A stretch of 34,006 nt of DNA from an uncultured Muribaculaceae bacterium (GCA_910576775.1 CAJTJV010000032.1:1-34006), one strand, 5' to 3'. Positions 15,141-24,736 are shown, counted from the stretch's first letter. Notes: generated by a model from the sequence alone, not told the origin. Numbers and translations are program-made.

Positions 15141-15148
15141 TAATTTTG
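15141..15148 (+). promoter_or_regulatory. -7 promoter element for the gls operon
   Basis: TAATTTTG, a full match to TAnnTTTG, lies 10 bases before the ATG at 15159. No clear -33 TTTG is seen. The arrangement forms a compact divergent promoter pair with the minus-strand operon. Confidence 0.55.
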
Positions 15149-15158
15149 CATAAAATAC

Positions 15159-15989
15159 ATGGACGATAAACAGCCAATACGTATAAATGTCGAAGATGTT
15201 GTCAGGTCGAAGCTTGGCAAACGTGCTCGTTTTGTTCCGCAATTCCTTGTAGAGGCTCTTTCACGGCTGATATGTCAGGATAAACTTAATGCTTTGTTGG
15301 AGAGAAATTTCCCGCTCAGAGGGGCTGATTTTTGCGAAGGTGTCCTCCGCACGCTTTCTGTCAGGCTGGATGTGCGGGGAGAGGAGAATCTGCCTTCCTG
15401 TAAGCGTATGATCGTGGTGTCGAACCATCCTCTCGGCGGTCTCGACGGAATGTCGATGATACATTGGCTGGCAAGATATTATGAATGCGATGTCCGTTTT
15501 GTTGTCAACGACCTTCTGATGGCAGTCGAGCCTCTGCGAGAATGCTTTGTTCCTGTCAACAAGACCGGACGCCAGAATCGAGGGCACGCTACGGCTCTTG
15601 ATACTGCACTGGAAGAGGATAATCCTGTAGTCATATATCCTGCCGGTCTTTGCTCGCGTCTCGGTGACAACGGAGAAATATTAGATCTGCGTTGGCATAA
15701 AATGGTGGTGAACAAGGCTATAGAGCATCACCGTGACATTGTACCGGTATATTTCGACGGTCGCAACTCCCGTTCATTTTATCGGGCTGCGAAATGGCGC
15801 GCCCGTCTTGGTATAAAATTCAATTTTGAAATGATGCTATTGCCTCGCGAAGTGTTCCGTTCAGCAGGCAAAACCTTTACCCTGACAGTTGGCAGCCCTG
15901 TGAGCTGGCAGTCACTCAAAGGTGGCTCCGAAGCCCAGGATACCGTCGATTTTCTAAAGAAGACGGTATATGCACTCAGGGCTAAATAA
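15159..15989 (+). CDS. glsA: PlsC-like O-acyltransferase of glycine lipid synthesis (GlsA-like)
   Basis: A 276-residue lysophospholipid-acyltransferase-like protein. The acyltransferase motif reads SNHPLGGLDG (about residues 88-97), with five residues between His and Asp, as in the hemolysin-like branch; a second block, VIYPAGLCSR, lies near 158-167. It is followed after eight bases by an OlsB-like N-acyltransferase gene. In Bacteroides thetaiotaomicron the glsA/glsB pair makes glycine lipids: GlsB attaches a 3-hydroxy fatty acid to glycine and GlsA adds a second acyl chain on the hydroxyl. The same pairing here supports this role over a general phospholipid acyltransferase. It acts at the inner membrane. 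Confidence 0.78.
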   Translation: MDDKQPIRINVEDVVRSKLGKRARFVPQFLVEALSRLICQDKLNALLERNFPLRGADFCEGVLRTLSVRLDVRGEENLPSCKRMIVVSNHPLGGLDGMSMIHWLARYYECDVRFVVNDLLMAVEPLRECFVPVNKTGRQNRGHATALDTALEEDNPVVIYPAGLCSRLGDNGEILDLRWHKMVVNKAIEHHRDIVPVYFDGRNSRSFYRAAKWRARLGIKFNFEMMLLPREVFRSAGKTFTLTVGSPVSWQSLKGGSEAQDTVDFLKKTVYALRAK

Positions 15990-15997
15990 TAAATGCA

Positions 15998-16927
15998 ATG
16001 ACAGAGAAGATAATAGAACCAGTAGACATCGGACTCCTTGAGGCGGAACTCACCTCTGAGAGATTCCTGCGTCATACCAACAAGGGCGGTAACGATATTT
16101 ATGTGGTTACTGCACATGATTCGCCCAATGTGATGCGGGAGATTGGCCGGTTGCGGGAAATAGCATTCCGTTCAGCGGGTGGCGGAACCGGCAAGGATTG
16201 CGATATCGACCGTTTTGACACAATGTCTAATCCGTGTCGTCAGCTCATAGTGTGGGATCCGGAGGCTAAAATGATTCTCGGCGCTTATCGTTTTATTTGC
16301 GGACCCGATATCGCTGTCGATGCCGACGGGTGTCCTGATATAGCGACAGGCCACATGTTCCGTTTTTCCGAGAAATTCGTAAGGGAATACCTGCCTTATA
16401 CGATAGAACTTGGCCGCTCGTTCGTTCGCCTGGAATATCAGTCGACAAAGATAGGGTCTAAAGCTATTTATGTGCTTGACAATCTTTGGGACGGTCTGGG
16501 TGCCTTGACACAAATATATCCGGAAATGAAATATCTTTTCGGCAAGGTGACGATGTATCCCGGATATACCCGAGCCTGCCGCGACATGATACTATATTTT
16601 CTGAATAAGTATTTTCCGGATACGGAATCGCTTGTATGCCCATTGGATGAACTTGCAATAGATATTGACAACGACGGATTGGAGCAGATTTTTGACAGCG
16701 GCGATTTTGATTCGGATTTTCGTACTCTTAACGCCCGCATCCGCGAGACCGGCAATACCATTCCTCCTCTTTTCCACGCCTATATGAGTCTGTCGCCGAC
16801 TATGCGCATGTTCGGCACGGCTGTCAATAAAGAATTCGGCGATGTGGAGGAAACAGGCATATTTTTGAAAATTGATGAAATAAGACAAGAAAAAAAACAG
16901 CGTCATATAGACACATTCCAACCCTGA
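15998..16927 (+). CDS. glsB: OlsB-like N-acyltransferase of glycine lipid synthesis (GlsB-like)
   Basis: A 309-residue GNAT-fold protein of the hemolysin/OlsB type. Typical blocks are IGRLREIAFRSAGGGTG (about 48-64), LIVWDPEAKMILGAYRF (about 81-97) and ELGRSFVRLEYQ (about 131-142). In B. theta the homologous GlsB makes N-acyl-3-hydroxy-fatty-acyl glycine, the compound class known as commendamide, which activates the host receptor G2A. Downstream of the PlsC-like partner, this gives a complete two-step glycine lipid route. The next gene, purB, begins two bases after the stop, so gls and purB are probably co-transcribed. The acceptor could be another amino acid (ornithine or serine lipids), but glycine is the best-known Bacteroidales case. 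Confidence 0.78.
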   Translation: MTEKIIEPVDIGLLEAELTSERFLRHTNKGGNDIYVVTAHDSPNVMREIGRLREIAFRSAGGGTGKDCDIDRFDTMSNPCRQLIVWDPEAKMILGAYRFICGPDIAVDADGCPDIATGHMFRFSEKFVREYLPYTIELGRSFVRLEYQSTKIGSKAIYVLDNLWDGLGALTQIYPEMKYLFGKVTMYPGYTRACRDMILYFLNKYFPDTESLVCPLDELAIDIDNDGLEQIFDSGDFDSDFRTLNARIRETGNTIPPLFHAYMSLSPTMRMFGTAVNKEFGDVEETGIFLKIDEIRQEKKQRHIDTFQP

Positions 16928-16928
16928 T

Positions 16929-18302
16929 ATGCAACTTACACCCCTTACCGCAGTATCGCCCGTAGACGGCCGTTACCATTCCAAAACAGCGCCTCTGGCA
17001 GCTTATTTTTCAGAATACGCCACTATCCGCTACAGGCTGATGGTGGAAATCGAATATTTCATAATGCTCAGCGGTCTCGGGCTGCCGCAGCTCCCCGCAT
17101 TGAGCGAAGATACGGCAGCGACTCTACGCAGGATTTATTCTCCTGAGATGTTCACTCCTGAGGAAGCGCAAAAAATCAAGGATATAGAAAAGATAACGAA
17201 CCACGACGTGAAAGCAGTGGAGTATTATCTTAAAGAACGTTTTACAGAGCTTGGACTTGAGAAGTACAGTGAGTTTATCCATTTCGGACTCACCTCTCAG
17301 GATATAAACAACACCTCCTTTCCGCGTATGCTCCGCGACGCTATCGAGGAAGTGCTCAGTCCGGCTTTCGACCGTCTTGCTGCTTCGCTCAACGCCCTTG
17401 CCGGCGAGTGTGCCGACATACCCATGCTTGCCCGTACCCATGGGCAGCCTGCATCGCCTACAACACTCGGTAAAGAACTTGGCGTTTTCAGTTATCGTCT
17501 TGCCGTACAGCGTGATGTACTCTCGAAGATTCCCCATTGCGGAAAGTTCGGCGGAGCCACCGGAAATTTCAATGCGCATAAGGCCGCTTTTCCCGGCCTT
17601 GACTGGCCGGAAATAGGCAAGGCCTTCCTCGAGTCAATCGGCCTTGTGCGTGAGGAACATACAACACAGATTTCGAACTATGACAACCTAGCCGGTATCC
17701 TTGATGCCCTCAAGCGTATCAACACTATAATTATCGATCTCGACCGTGATATCTGGACTTATATCTCCATGGGATATTTCCACCAGAAGATCAAAGCCGG
17801 AGAGGTTGGCTCGTCAGCGATGCCCCACAAGGTTAATCCTATAGATTTCGAGAATTCCGAAGGCAATCTCGGAATAGCAAGTGCGATTCTCGAACACCTC
17901 GCACACAAGCTTCCCGTTTCGCGTCTGCAACGAGACCTTACCGACTCCACCGTTCTCCGCAATCTCGGTGTGCCGCTGGCACATACACTTATTGCCGTTG
18001 AATCGACCGTCAAGGGGCTTGGAAAGCTGATTGTCGACAGAAATATCATTGCCGCCGACCTTGATGACAACTGGGCCGTTGTAGCCGAAGGAATACAGAC
18101 AATTCTTCGCCGCGAAGGATATCCCAAGCCATATGAGGCTCTGAAGGCTCTTACACGCACCAATACCCATATCGACGAGAAGGCTATCAGTGATTTCATT
18201 GATAATCTCCAGGGTATCAGCGATGATGTCCGTGCCGAGCTCCATGCACTCTCTCCCGCCTCCTACACCGGTTTTGCCGGCTCTTTATGGGATCTAAGAT
18301 GA
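16929..18302 (+). CDS. purB: Adenylosuccinate lyase
   Basis: A 457-residue full-length member of the fumarase/aspartase superfamily. The signature SSAMPHKVNPIDFENSEGN lies near residues 296-314, and HFGLTSQDINNT and ARTHGQPASPT mark the other two conserved regions. It acts twice in purine synthesis, releasing fumarate from SAICAR and from adenylosuccinate. The start is two bases after glsB, and the stop overlaps the likely dgt ATG (ATGA at 18299-18302), which places two nucleotide-metabolism genes in translational coupling. Confidence 0.95.
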   Translation: MQLTPLTAVSPVDGRYHSKTAPLAAYFSEYATIRYRLMVEIEYFIMLSGLGLPQLPALSEDTAATLRRIYSPEMFTPEEAQKIKDIEKITNHDVKAVEYYLKERFTELGLEKYSEFIHFGLTSQDINNTSFPRMLRDAIEEVLSPAFDRLAASLNALAGECADIPMLARTHGQPASPTTLGKELGVFSYRLAVQRDVLSKIPHCGKFGGATGNFNAHKAAFPGLDWPEIGKAFLESIGLVREEHTTQISNYDNLAGILDALKRINTIIIDLDRDIWTYISMGYFHQKIKAGEVGSSAMPHKVNPIDFENSEGNLGIASAILEHLAHKLPVSRLQRDLTDSTVLRNLGVPLAHTLIAVESTVKGLGKLIVDRNIIAADLDDNWAVVAEGIQTILRREGYPKPYEALKALTRTNTHIDEKAISDFIDNLQGISDDVRAELHALSPASYTGFAGSLWDLR

Positions 18303-19633
18303 ATTGGGAGCGGCTTGTCAACGACAAGCGCTTCGGTCTTGAGGACTACCACGATCCCAAGAAGAATGTGACTCGCACGGATTTTCGCCGCGATTACGAC
18401 CGTCTTGTGTTCTCTTCGCCGTTCCGCCGGTTACAGAACAAAACTCAGGTGTTTCCGCTGCCAGGCAGTATTTTCGTTCACAACCGTCTGACACACAGTC
18501 TTGAAGTCTCGTGTGTCGGGAAATCGATGGCAGATAATATCGCCGTAGCTTTGCGCCGCAAATATGTTGCGTCGGGACATCCGACAGAGCATTTCGACCA
18601 TCTTGGTGATATTGTAGCCGCGGCATGTCTGGCACACGATCTCGGAAACCCTCCTTTCGGACATTCCGGCGAACGCGCCATCGCTACATTTTTCAGTGAG
18701 GGTGCAGGAAGTGTGCTCCGAGACGGACTCTCAGTAGGGGAGTGGGCCGACCTTACCCGTTTCGAAGGTAATGCTAATGCCTTCCGTGTGCTGACGCATC
18801 AGTTCCAGGGGCGCCGCAAAGGTGGCTTTGCAATGACATATTCCACGCTTGCCTCAATAGTTAAATACCCTTATGAGTCTGTACTCTCCAAGGGTAAGTT
18901 CGGATTTTTCACATCAGAGCGCGGGGATTTCCGTAAAGTTGCTGAAGAGCTTGGTATAATCCGCTTGTCTGCTGACGGAGAGCCGTTGCGTTATGCCCGC
19001 CATCCGCTTGTATATGTTGTGGAGGCTGCCGACGATATATGCTATGAAGTGATGGATATCGAGGATGCCCACAAATTGAAAATTCTGTCGACTCCTGAAG
19101 TGCTTGATGCCTTCCTCGGTTTTTTCAGCGACGACCGCCGGGAGCAGATGCATAAGGTGATGGATAGTGTCAGCGATCCCAACGAGAAGATAGCCTATCT
19201 TCGTTCCTGCGTTGTCGGTACACTTGTGGAACAATGTGCCGCGACATTTATTGAGAATGAAGAGGCGATTCTTAACGGTACATTTGAAGGCACGCTCCTG
19301 AGCCACGTCCGGAACCTCGAACGCGAAGGATATGCAAAATGTAATGCGCTGTCATGGGCTAAAATATATCGTGCATCCGATGTTGTCGATATCGAACTTG
19401 CCGGTAACAGGATTGTTACTTTTCTGCTGGAACATCTCGTTCGTGCCGTCACGCATCCCGAACTGAACTATTCGCGGCTGCTGCTGTCGAAATTCCCCGA
19501 GCAGTACGATGTAAACGCTCCGACATTATACGGAAAGTTGCAGGCTGTTCTCGATCATGTGTCAGCTATGACGGACGTATATGCACTCGACCTGTATCGC
19601 AAACTCAACGGCACGTCGCTGCCGGCTGTATGA
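18299..19633 (+). CDS. dgt: Deoxyguanosinetriphosphate triphosphohydrolase (dGTPase)
   Basis: A 444-residue HD-domain protein. NRLTHSLEVS supplies the first metal histidine (about residue 65) and AHDLGNPPFGHSGE (about 111-124) the HD pair; FRRLQNKTQVFPL near the start is typical for the family. It splits dGTP into deoxyguanosine and triphosphate, controlling dNTP pools. The frame is also open from ATG 18287, four codons earlier; 18299 is preferred because it forms an ATGA overlap with purB. The downstream gene starts four bases after the stop. Confidence 0.9.
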   Translation: MNWERLVNDKRFGLEDYHDPKKNVTRTDFRRDYDRLVFSSPFRRLQNKTQVFPLPGSIFVHNRLTHSLEVSCVGKSMADNIAVALRRKYVASGHPTEHFDHLGDIVAAACLAHDLGNPPFGHSGERAIATFFSEGAGSVLRDGLSVGEWADLTRFEGNANAFRVLTHQFQGRRKGGFAMTYSTLASIVKYPYESVLSKGKFGFFTSERGDFRKVAEELGIIRLSADGEPLRYARHPLVYVVEAADDICYEVMDIEDAHKLKILSTPEVLDAFLGFFSDDRREQMHKVMDSVSDPNEKIAYLRSCVVGTLVEQCAATFIENEEAILNGTFEGTLLSHVRNLEREGYAKCNALSWAKIYRASDVVDIELAGNRIVTFLLEHLVRAVTHPELNYSRLLLSKFPEQYDVNAPTLYGKLQAVLDHVSAMTDVYALDLYRKLNGTSLPAV

Positions 19634-19637
19634 CATT

Positions 19638-20906
19638 ATGAAAAGAATCATATTTCTATATACACTGATTGTTTGTGCGTGTCTGGCTATGACTGCGCGC
19701 ACATATTCTGTTGATGAGATTCCCAACGTTCACGTCGCTGACAGCTCACGCTATGTCAGCGACCCGGATGGAACTCTCTCTCCCGCCGCTTTGCAACAGG
19801 CCGACAATATGATGCGCGATATCCGTCGCACTACCTCGGCTGAAGCTGTGATGGTTGTTGTCGACAATATCGAGGATGGCGATATCGATACCTTTGCCAC
19901 AGAGCTGTTCTCGGCATGGGGACTTGGAAAATCCGATAAGGACAATGGTCTCCTCGTACTTGTGGCCAAAGATCTCCGGCGTGCTGTTATACGCACCGGT
20001 TATGGCCTTGAAGGAGTCCTTCCGGATATTGTGTGCGCCCGTATTCTGAGAGAAAAAATGTTCCCTGCATTTCGGCGCGGCGATTTCGATGGCGGCGTGC
20101 TCGCTACTGCTCGGACATTGGATAGTATTCTTACAAATCCTGACAATCGCGACGAGATTTTATCCGGGAACAAGGACGCTGATTTTGCCGATAATCGAGA
20201 GAGCGTGGACTTGAAAGCTTTCTTTGCGATCTATTTCGGGATTGCAGGCGCAATTACTATAGTTCTCATTATTATCCTCCTTATCAACGTGGTGTCCTTG
20301 CGGGGGAAAAACAATCATGACCGTTATATGGCTCTTGCAGCGCATAAACCCGTATATCTTGCCTTTATTTTCTTCGGACTCGGCCTTCCGGCCTTGGCTG
20401 CGATTCCGCTGCTGCTGCTCATGGCAAAATACCGTAATCAGGCAAGGATATGTCCGCGCTGCGGAAAGAAAATGAATAAGGTCGACGAGGTGCATGATAA
20501 CGATTTTCTCACGCCCTCGCAGGATATGGAAGAACGTATCGGTAGTGTGGATTATGATGTATGGCTCTGCCCTGCATGCGGAGAAACCGATATAGAGCCA
20601 TATGTAAAACGCAATACCGGCTATCAGCAGTGCCCCAGATGCGGAGGGTTGACATCCCGCCTTATGCGTGAACGTATTCTTCGCCAACCAACCACGACTC
20701 ATAAAGGAGAGGGTGTAAAGGAATATGCATGCGCCAACTGTGGTTATGTGCATGGAATACCGTTCTATTTGCCTATGGTCGCCGCGGCTCCTTTAATAAT
20801 AGGGGGTGGTGGTCGACATGGCGGTGGCGGTTTCGGCGGCGGTAGCTTTGGCGGTGGTTTCGGTGGTGGCATGACCGGCGGCGGAGGGGCTTCAGGCGGC
20901 TGGTGA
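19638..20906 (+). CDS. TPM-domain membrane protein with zinc-ribbon cysteines and glycine-rich tail
   Basis: A 422-residue protein. A signal peptide (about 1-20) precedes a TPM (TLP18.3/Psb32/MOLO-1) domain at about 30-165 (DNGLLVLVAKDLRRAVIRTGYGLEGVLPD), then two membrane helices (about 194-221 and 237-262). A cytoplasmic-type segment follows with four CxxC pairs (CPRC, CPAC, CPRC, CANC), then a final helix and an extreme glycine tail (about 389-422). TPM proteins are extracytoplasmic and some have phosphatase activity; the YgcG type ends in similar glycine-rich tails. The exact role is unknown. The start at 19638 is chosen because the upstream 19 codons overlap dgt and would mask the signal peptide. 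Confidence 0.8.
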   Translation: MKRIIFLYTLIVCACLAMTARTYSVDEIPNVHVADSSRYVSDPDGTLSPAALQQADNMMRDIRRTTSAEAVMVVVDNIEDGDIDTFATELFSAWGLGKSDKDNGLLVLVAKDLRRAVIRTGYGLEGVLPDIVCARILREKMFPAFRRGDFDGGVLATARTLDSILTNPDNRDEILSGNKDADFADNRESVDLKAFFAIYFGIAGAITIVLIIILLINVVSLRGKNNHDRYMALAAHKPVYLAFIFFGLGLPALAAIPLLLLMAKYRNQARICPRCGKKMNKVDEVHDNDFLTPSQDMEERIGSVDYDVWLCPACGETDIEPYVKRNTGYQQCPRCGGLTSRLMRERILRQPTTTHKGEGVKEYACANCGYVHGIPFYLPMVAAAPLIIGGGGRHGGGGFGGGSFGGGFGGGMTGGGGASGGW

Positions 20907-20932
20907 GAATAATTATAGAACCTTTGATCTCC

Positions 20933-22093
20933 ATGAAAACTGAATACGCCTTCACGGGAGAGAAACCCCGTTATGATATCCTCGACGGCCTTCGCGGAGT
21001 TGCTGCATTTCTTGTTGTTGCTTTTCATCTTTTCGAGGCATACTCTCCGCATCCATCCCTTCAGATAATCAATCACGGCTATCTTGCGGTAGATTTCTTT
21101 TTCGCTCTTTCCGGTTTTGTAATCGGTTATGCGTATGATGACAGATGGAAGCAAGGAATGGGTACAGGCGCATTCTTTGTGCGTCGACTCATACGACTTC
21201 AGCCTATGGTATTCGCCGGAGCGACATTCGGTCTTCTGATGTATTTCTTTGGTGCTGCCGATATAGAAAATACATCTGTAGGTATGCTTTTGGCCGTATG
21301 GCTGCTTAGCTGCTTTCTGATACCGACTACGTCTGCCTGCGATATACGTGGCTGGGGCGAAGGCTATGCACTGGACGGCCCGCAGTGGTCGCTGGCTTTC
21401 GAGTATATCGCTAATATAATGTACGCATTGTTTGTACGGCGCTTCCCGCGTTGGCTGCTTATTGTTCTCGTATGTGTGGCGGCTTTGTTGTCGCTTGATC
21501 TCGGTCTTGATATGGATACTTTCGGCTTACTTGCGGGGCGTGATATTCATCGATATACATTTATTGGTGGTTGGTCGCTTGATTCAACCCAGTTGTATGT
21601 AGGTTTCGTGCGCCTGCTTTATCCATTCTTCGCCGGGTTGCTTGTTTATAGACTCGGAATGAAAATATGTGCCGGTCGTGCCGCATTCGCATTATGTTCG
21701 CTGATAATTATTGTAGTATTGTCAATGCCTCGCGTGGGTCTGGGTGCTTCGGAATGGACAAACGGACTTTACGAAGCATTCTGTGTGCTTGTTGTTTTCC
21801 CGTTGGTACTCATGATAGGTTCCGGGAGCAACAATATGGGGCGGCGCGAACTCAGTCTGTGCCGATGGTTGGGTCGGATTTCATATCCTTTATATATTAC
21901 CCATTATCCGCTGATTTATATGGCTTTCAAATGGAAATATGTATATGAAGGATTGCCTTTGTCGAGTCATATAATGATGTGTGTTTCCCTCTTTATACTT
22001 TCGGTATTCGTAGCGGTGGCATTTGAGCGTCTCTATGACATGCCGGTGCGAAAATGGCTTGCCGGGCATGTGCGCGGTGCTCGGAAAGACTGA
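20933..22093 (+). CDS. Acyltransferase-3 family membrane protein (OafA/YrhL-like)
   Basis: A 386-residue multi-spanning protein (about ten hydrophobic helices). The DILDGLRGVAAFLVVAFHLFE start contains the conserved R/H of the family, followed by YLAVDFFFALSGFVIGYAY. Such enzymes acylate sugars of surface polysaccharides or secondary products in the membrane. The frame is open from a GTG at 20903 that overlaps the upstream stop (GTGA); ATG 20933 is preferred because it gives the short N-terminus normal for the family. It ends one base before the convergent flippase gene, with no terminator between them. The substrate is unknown; O-acetylation of a surface glycan is the usual guess. Confidence 0.85.
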   Translation: MKTEYAFTGEKPRYDILDGLRGVAAFLVVAFHLFEAYSPHPSLQIINHGYLAVDFFFALSGFVIGYAYDDRWKQGMGTGAFFVRRLIRLQPMVFAGATFGLLMYFFGAADIENTSVGMLLAVWLLSCFLIPTTSACDIRGWGEGYALDGPQWSLAFEYIANIMYALFVRRFPRWLLIVLVCVAALLSLDLGLDMDTFGLLAGRDIHRYTFIGGWSLDSTQLYVGFVRLLYPFFAGLLVYRLGMKICAGRAAFALCSLIIIVVLSMPRVGLGASEWTNGLYEAFCVLVVFPLVLMIGSGSNNMGRRELSLCRWLGRISYPLYITHYPLIYMAFKWKYVYEGLPLSSHIMMCVSLFILSVFVAVAFERLYDMPVRKWLAGHVRGARKD

Positions 22094-22094
22094 A

Positions 22095-23522
22095 CTATTT
22101 TTGTCTGATTGCTTTAACAGCAAGGAGTAAAGACGGCGGCAACATTATGCCTGCTGTCCACCATGGTCCGGCATAGTAATCGGATACTACGGCACAGGAG
22201 CCTGCTATTGCGACTATAGCGAGCAGGCGTATCACCACGCTGCGGAGATGCATCCTGTAGCGGAAATGATAAACAGCATATACTATAGCGGTGTAACATA
22301 TATACCAGGCTATGTATGCTGCGCCAAGCCCGGCGAAACCATATTCTTCGAACAGAAGAATATTCAGTAGCAGGTATGCGGCTGCGCTGATGAATTCTGT
22401 CACTACATATATCCGACCGTCACCTTTGGCGAGAATCACATATGCCATGCAGAAAGATGCGGCACGGAATGCAAGTCCGGTGGATGCTAAAGCGACAAAT
22501 GGAAGTGCTGCATCGAAAGAGCCGTTGTAAAGTATGTCGATTATAAGTTGCCGTGCGCACACCAGAGTGACTATTACGGGCAGGAGCACATACAGAGAGA
22601 TCTTAATCTGGTGTGATACCGCGGTTTCCATCCTTTTTTTGTGTATCGTCATTCCGGAGAGTCTTGGAAAGTACTCGTATGCCATTGCTGTGAATATTAT
22701 GCCGGCGTACGAGTTTACAAGAGTATATCCGGCCTGAAAATATCCAACTGTTTCAGTTGAATAGCTGCGGTTGAGCCATGCTGTGAAAATATAGGATACA
22801 AGGAGAGTCACGCCATAGCTTACGGTAAGGTACATTCCCAAAGACAGCATATCGCGACCTTCCCGCCAAGCCTGTCTGAAACCCATCTTTATTGTATTGA
22901 TTTTTCTGTCGCGCATCAGACGGGCAAATAGTGTGTTGAAAAGTGCGAAGACAATAAGAACGGGGATTATGCCGTCGATTCGGAGAAAATAAAATAAGGG
23001 AATTGCTACGGCTGTGGATGCGACGGAGGAATAGAGAGTGCAACGTGCCAGTTCTTTAAGGTTTCCCAGACCCTGCATTACAGCCCATTCGCCGGATGCG
23101 ATAGAACTGAAAACCATTATAGGGGAGAGGACTATGAAAGGCGTCATTGCCGAGGTACTGCCGAACGACCACCAGCCCAGCACCGGAGATAGCAGGATTA
23201 CAGCTATCATACCAAAAATACCGAGAAAAAGGGCGAGTTTACGGACAACGGCTGTAGTCCTGCCTGTCTCTGTTGAACTGTCAGATGTCTTGGCAAGGTC
23301 GCGTACGGCGCTCTGGCGCAAGTTAAGTTGAGATACGGTACTAAGAAATTCTATAGTGGAGTTGTATAGAGCTATAAGTCCTACCCCGGCGGGTCCTATC
23401 CAGACGGCGACGAGTTTGGTACGGATAACTGAACAAAGGATCTGCAACGACTGCACGCCGCCGAAGATTCCCATCGCCTTTATTATTTTGGCAGTTGTCG
23501 CAGATTTTATTGCCTGAGCCAT
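22095..23522 (-). CDS. Oligosaccharide flippase (Wzx/WzxE-like, MOP superfamily)
   Basis: A 475-residue protein with about 12-14 membrane helices and the N-terminal GVQSLQILCSVIRTKLVAVWIGPAGVGLIALY block typical of O-antigen/ECA translocases. It would move lipid-linked oligosaccharide across the inner membrane. Its ATG lies inside the 3' end of the EnvC-like gene (16-base overlap), so it is translationally coupled to wall-remodelling functions. No glycosyltransferase cluster adjoins it, so the cargo cannot be inferred. Confidence 0.85.
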   Translation of the reverse strand: MAQAIKSATTAKIIKAMGIFGGVQSLQILCSVIRTKLVAVWIGPAGVGLIALYNSTIEFLSTVSQLNLRQSAVRDLAKTSDSSTETGRTTAVVRKLALFLGIFGMIAVILLSPVLGWWSFGSTSAMTPFIVLSPIMVFSSIASGEWAVMQGLGNLKELARCTLYSSVASTAVAIPLFYFLRIDGIIPVLIVFALFNTLFARLMRDRKINTIKMGFRQAWREGRDMLSLGMYLTVSYGVTLLVSYIFTAWLNRSYSTETVGYFQAGYTLVNSYAGIIFTAMAYEYFPRLSGMTIHKKRMETAVSHQIKISLYVLLPVIVTLVCARQLIIDILYNGSFDAALPFVALASTGLAFRAASFCMAYVILAKGDGRIYVVTEFISAAAYLLLNILLFEEYGFAGLGAAYIAWYICYTAIVYAVYHFRYRMHLRSVVIRLLAIVAIAGSCAVVSDYYAGPWWTAGIMLPPSLLLAVKAIRQK

Positions 23523-24736
23523 TGTGATGGGTCGAGCTTTTCTTTTTCGTGGCGCACCTCAAAGTGGAGTTTTGCTTTGCCTGAGGCTGCATCCTGTGCT
23601 ATTGAGCCTATGGCCTGTCCGGCTGCCACGTTTTGTCCTTTGCGCACTTTCAGCCCATCTATGCCGGCATAGACAGTGAGATAGTCGCCATGACGGATAA
23701 GTACGACATTGTCGTAACCTTCCATGACGATAATCATACTGACGGTACCGGGAAAGACGGCTGTAGCCTGCGAGCCTACGGCACTTTCAAAATCGATACC
23801 GTTGTTCTGTATTTCGACTTTGGAATAATCTGTGTGGGTGTGTCTTCCGAAATCTGATACTATTGTAGCACTGCGGTCGACAGGCCATGGCAGACGTCCT
23901 TTATTATTTGCGAATGAGCCTGATAATTTAATATCGGCTTCCGTTTTGGCTTTTTCCTTTGCAGTCTCGGTTTTGCCGTTCTGTTTTTTAGTCTTTTCTT
24001 CCTTTGCTTTGCGGGCTTCCTCCTCTATGATGCGGTTAAGCTCACGATCGAGATTCTTTGCTATCCGTTCTTGGTCGGCGAGTACTTTATTAAGATTTTT
24101 GCTCTGTCGTTTTAGTGATCCTACTATTGCATCTGCCTTGTCTTTTTGTCCTGCAAGGCGTTCTTCAACAGATCTGAGATTGTTGATATTTGCCAGAATT
24201 TGTTTCTGTACGGCATCGAGTTTTTCTTTTTGAGTGGCAAGTTCCTCGCTTGCAATACGCAGAGCATTTGCCTTTTCTTTCTGCCATTTGCTAAGTTCCT
24301 TCAGGTATCGGACCCGGCTTCTAGCCTGGCCGAAAGATTCGGAGCTGAATACGAATGCGGCGTCGGGAGTATGCCTTTGGTTGCGAAGGGCAAGCAGTGC
24401 TTTTTCATACGAGGCTTTGATTGCGTCGATGCGTTGTGTGTTCGTGTTGATGCTGTCGGAAAGGGCTTTGCGACGGCAACCGAGTACATCTGCCTCTTTG
24501 CGCAGTTTGTTAGCTTTTATACGGTAGATTTTCATTTCGCCCTGTATGGAATTCAGCTTTGCAAGTTCTCGCCTTGTCTGCGCCAGATTGTCTTTTATCT
24601 GGCGACGCGTCCGGTCGATTTTTTTTGCCGTTTCCTGCTTTTCCTGCCGTACCGTTCCTGCCGTACGACGGTTGGCTCCGATTCCGGGCTGTATGGCGAT
24701 GGCGATACTCAGCAGAGCGATAATGAGTCTGCGCAT
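23507..24736 (-). CDS. EnvC-like murein hydrolase activator with degenerate LytM domain
   Basis: A 409-residue protein: signal peptide (about 1-20), a long charged coiled coil (about 25-260, including an EEEARKAKEEKTKKQNGK stretch) and a C-terminal M23/LytM domain (about 285-405). Two of the four zinc ligands are lost. The first histidine is Asn in NNGIDFES and the first histidine of the HxH motif is Lys in AKLHFEVRH, while the Asp and the second His remain. E. coli EnvC is likewise degenerate and activates cell-division amidases rather than cutting peptidoglycan, so the same role is inferred here. It starts one base after the DUF4292 gene. Confidence 0.85.
   Translation of the reverse strand: MRRLIIALLSIAIAIQPGIGANRRTAGTVRQEKQETAKKIDRTRRQIKDNLAQTRRELAKLNSIQGEMKIYRIKANKLRKEADVLGCRRKALSDSINTNTQRIDAIKASYEKALLALRNQRHTPDAAFVFSSESFGQARSRVRYLKELSKWQKEKANALRIASEELATQKEKLDAVQKQILANINNLRSVEERLAGQKDKADAIVGSLKRQSKNLNKVLADQERIAKNLDRELNRIIEEEARKAKEEKTKKQNGKTETAKEKAKTEADIKLSGSFANNKGRLPWPVDRSATIVSDFGRHTHTDYSKVEIQNNGIDFESAVGSQATAVFPGTVSMIIVMEGYDNVVLIRHGDYLTVYAGIDGLKVRKGQNVAAGQAIGSIAQDAASGKAKLHFEVRHEKEKLDPSQWLRQ

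Noticed and set aside
20160..20753. 197-codon minus-strand open frame
   Set aside because: It is antisense to the TPM-protein gene whose helices and CxxC pairs are clear.
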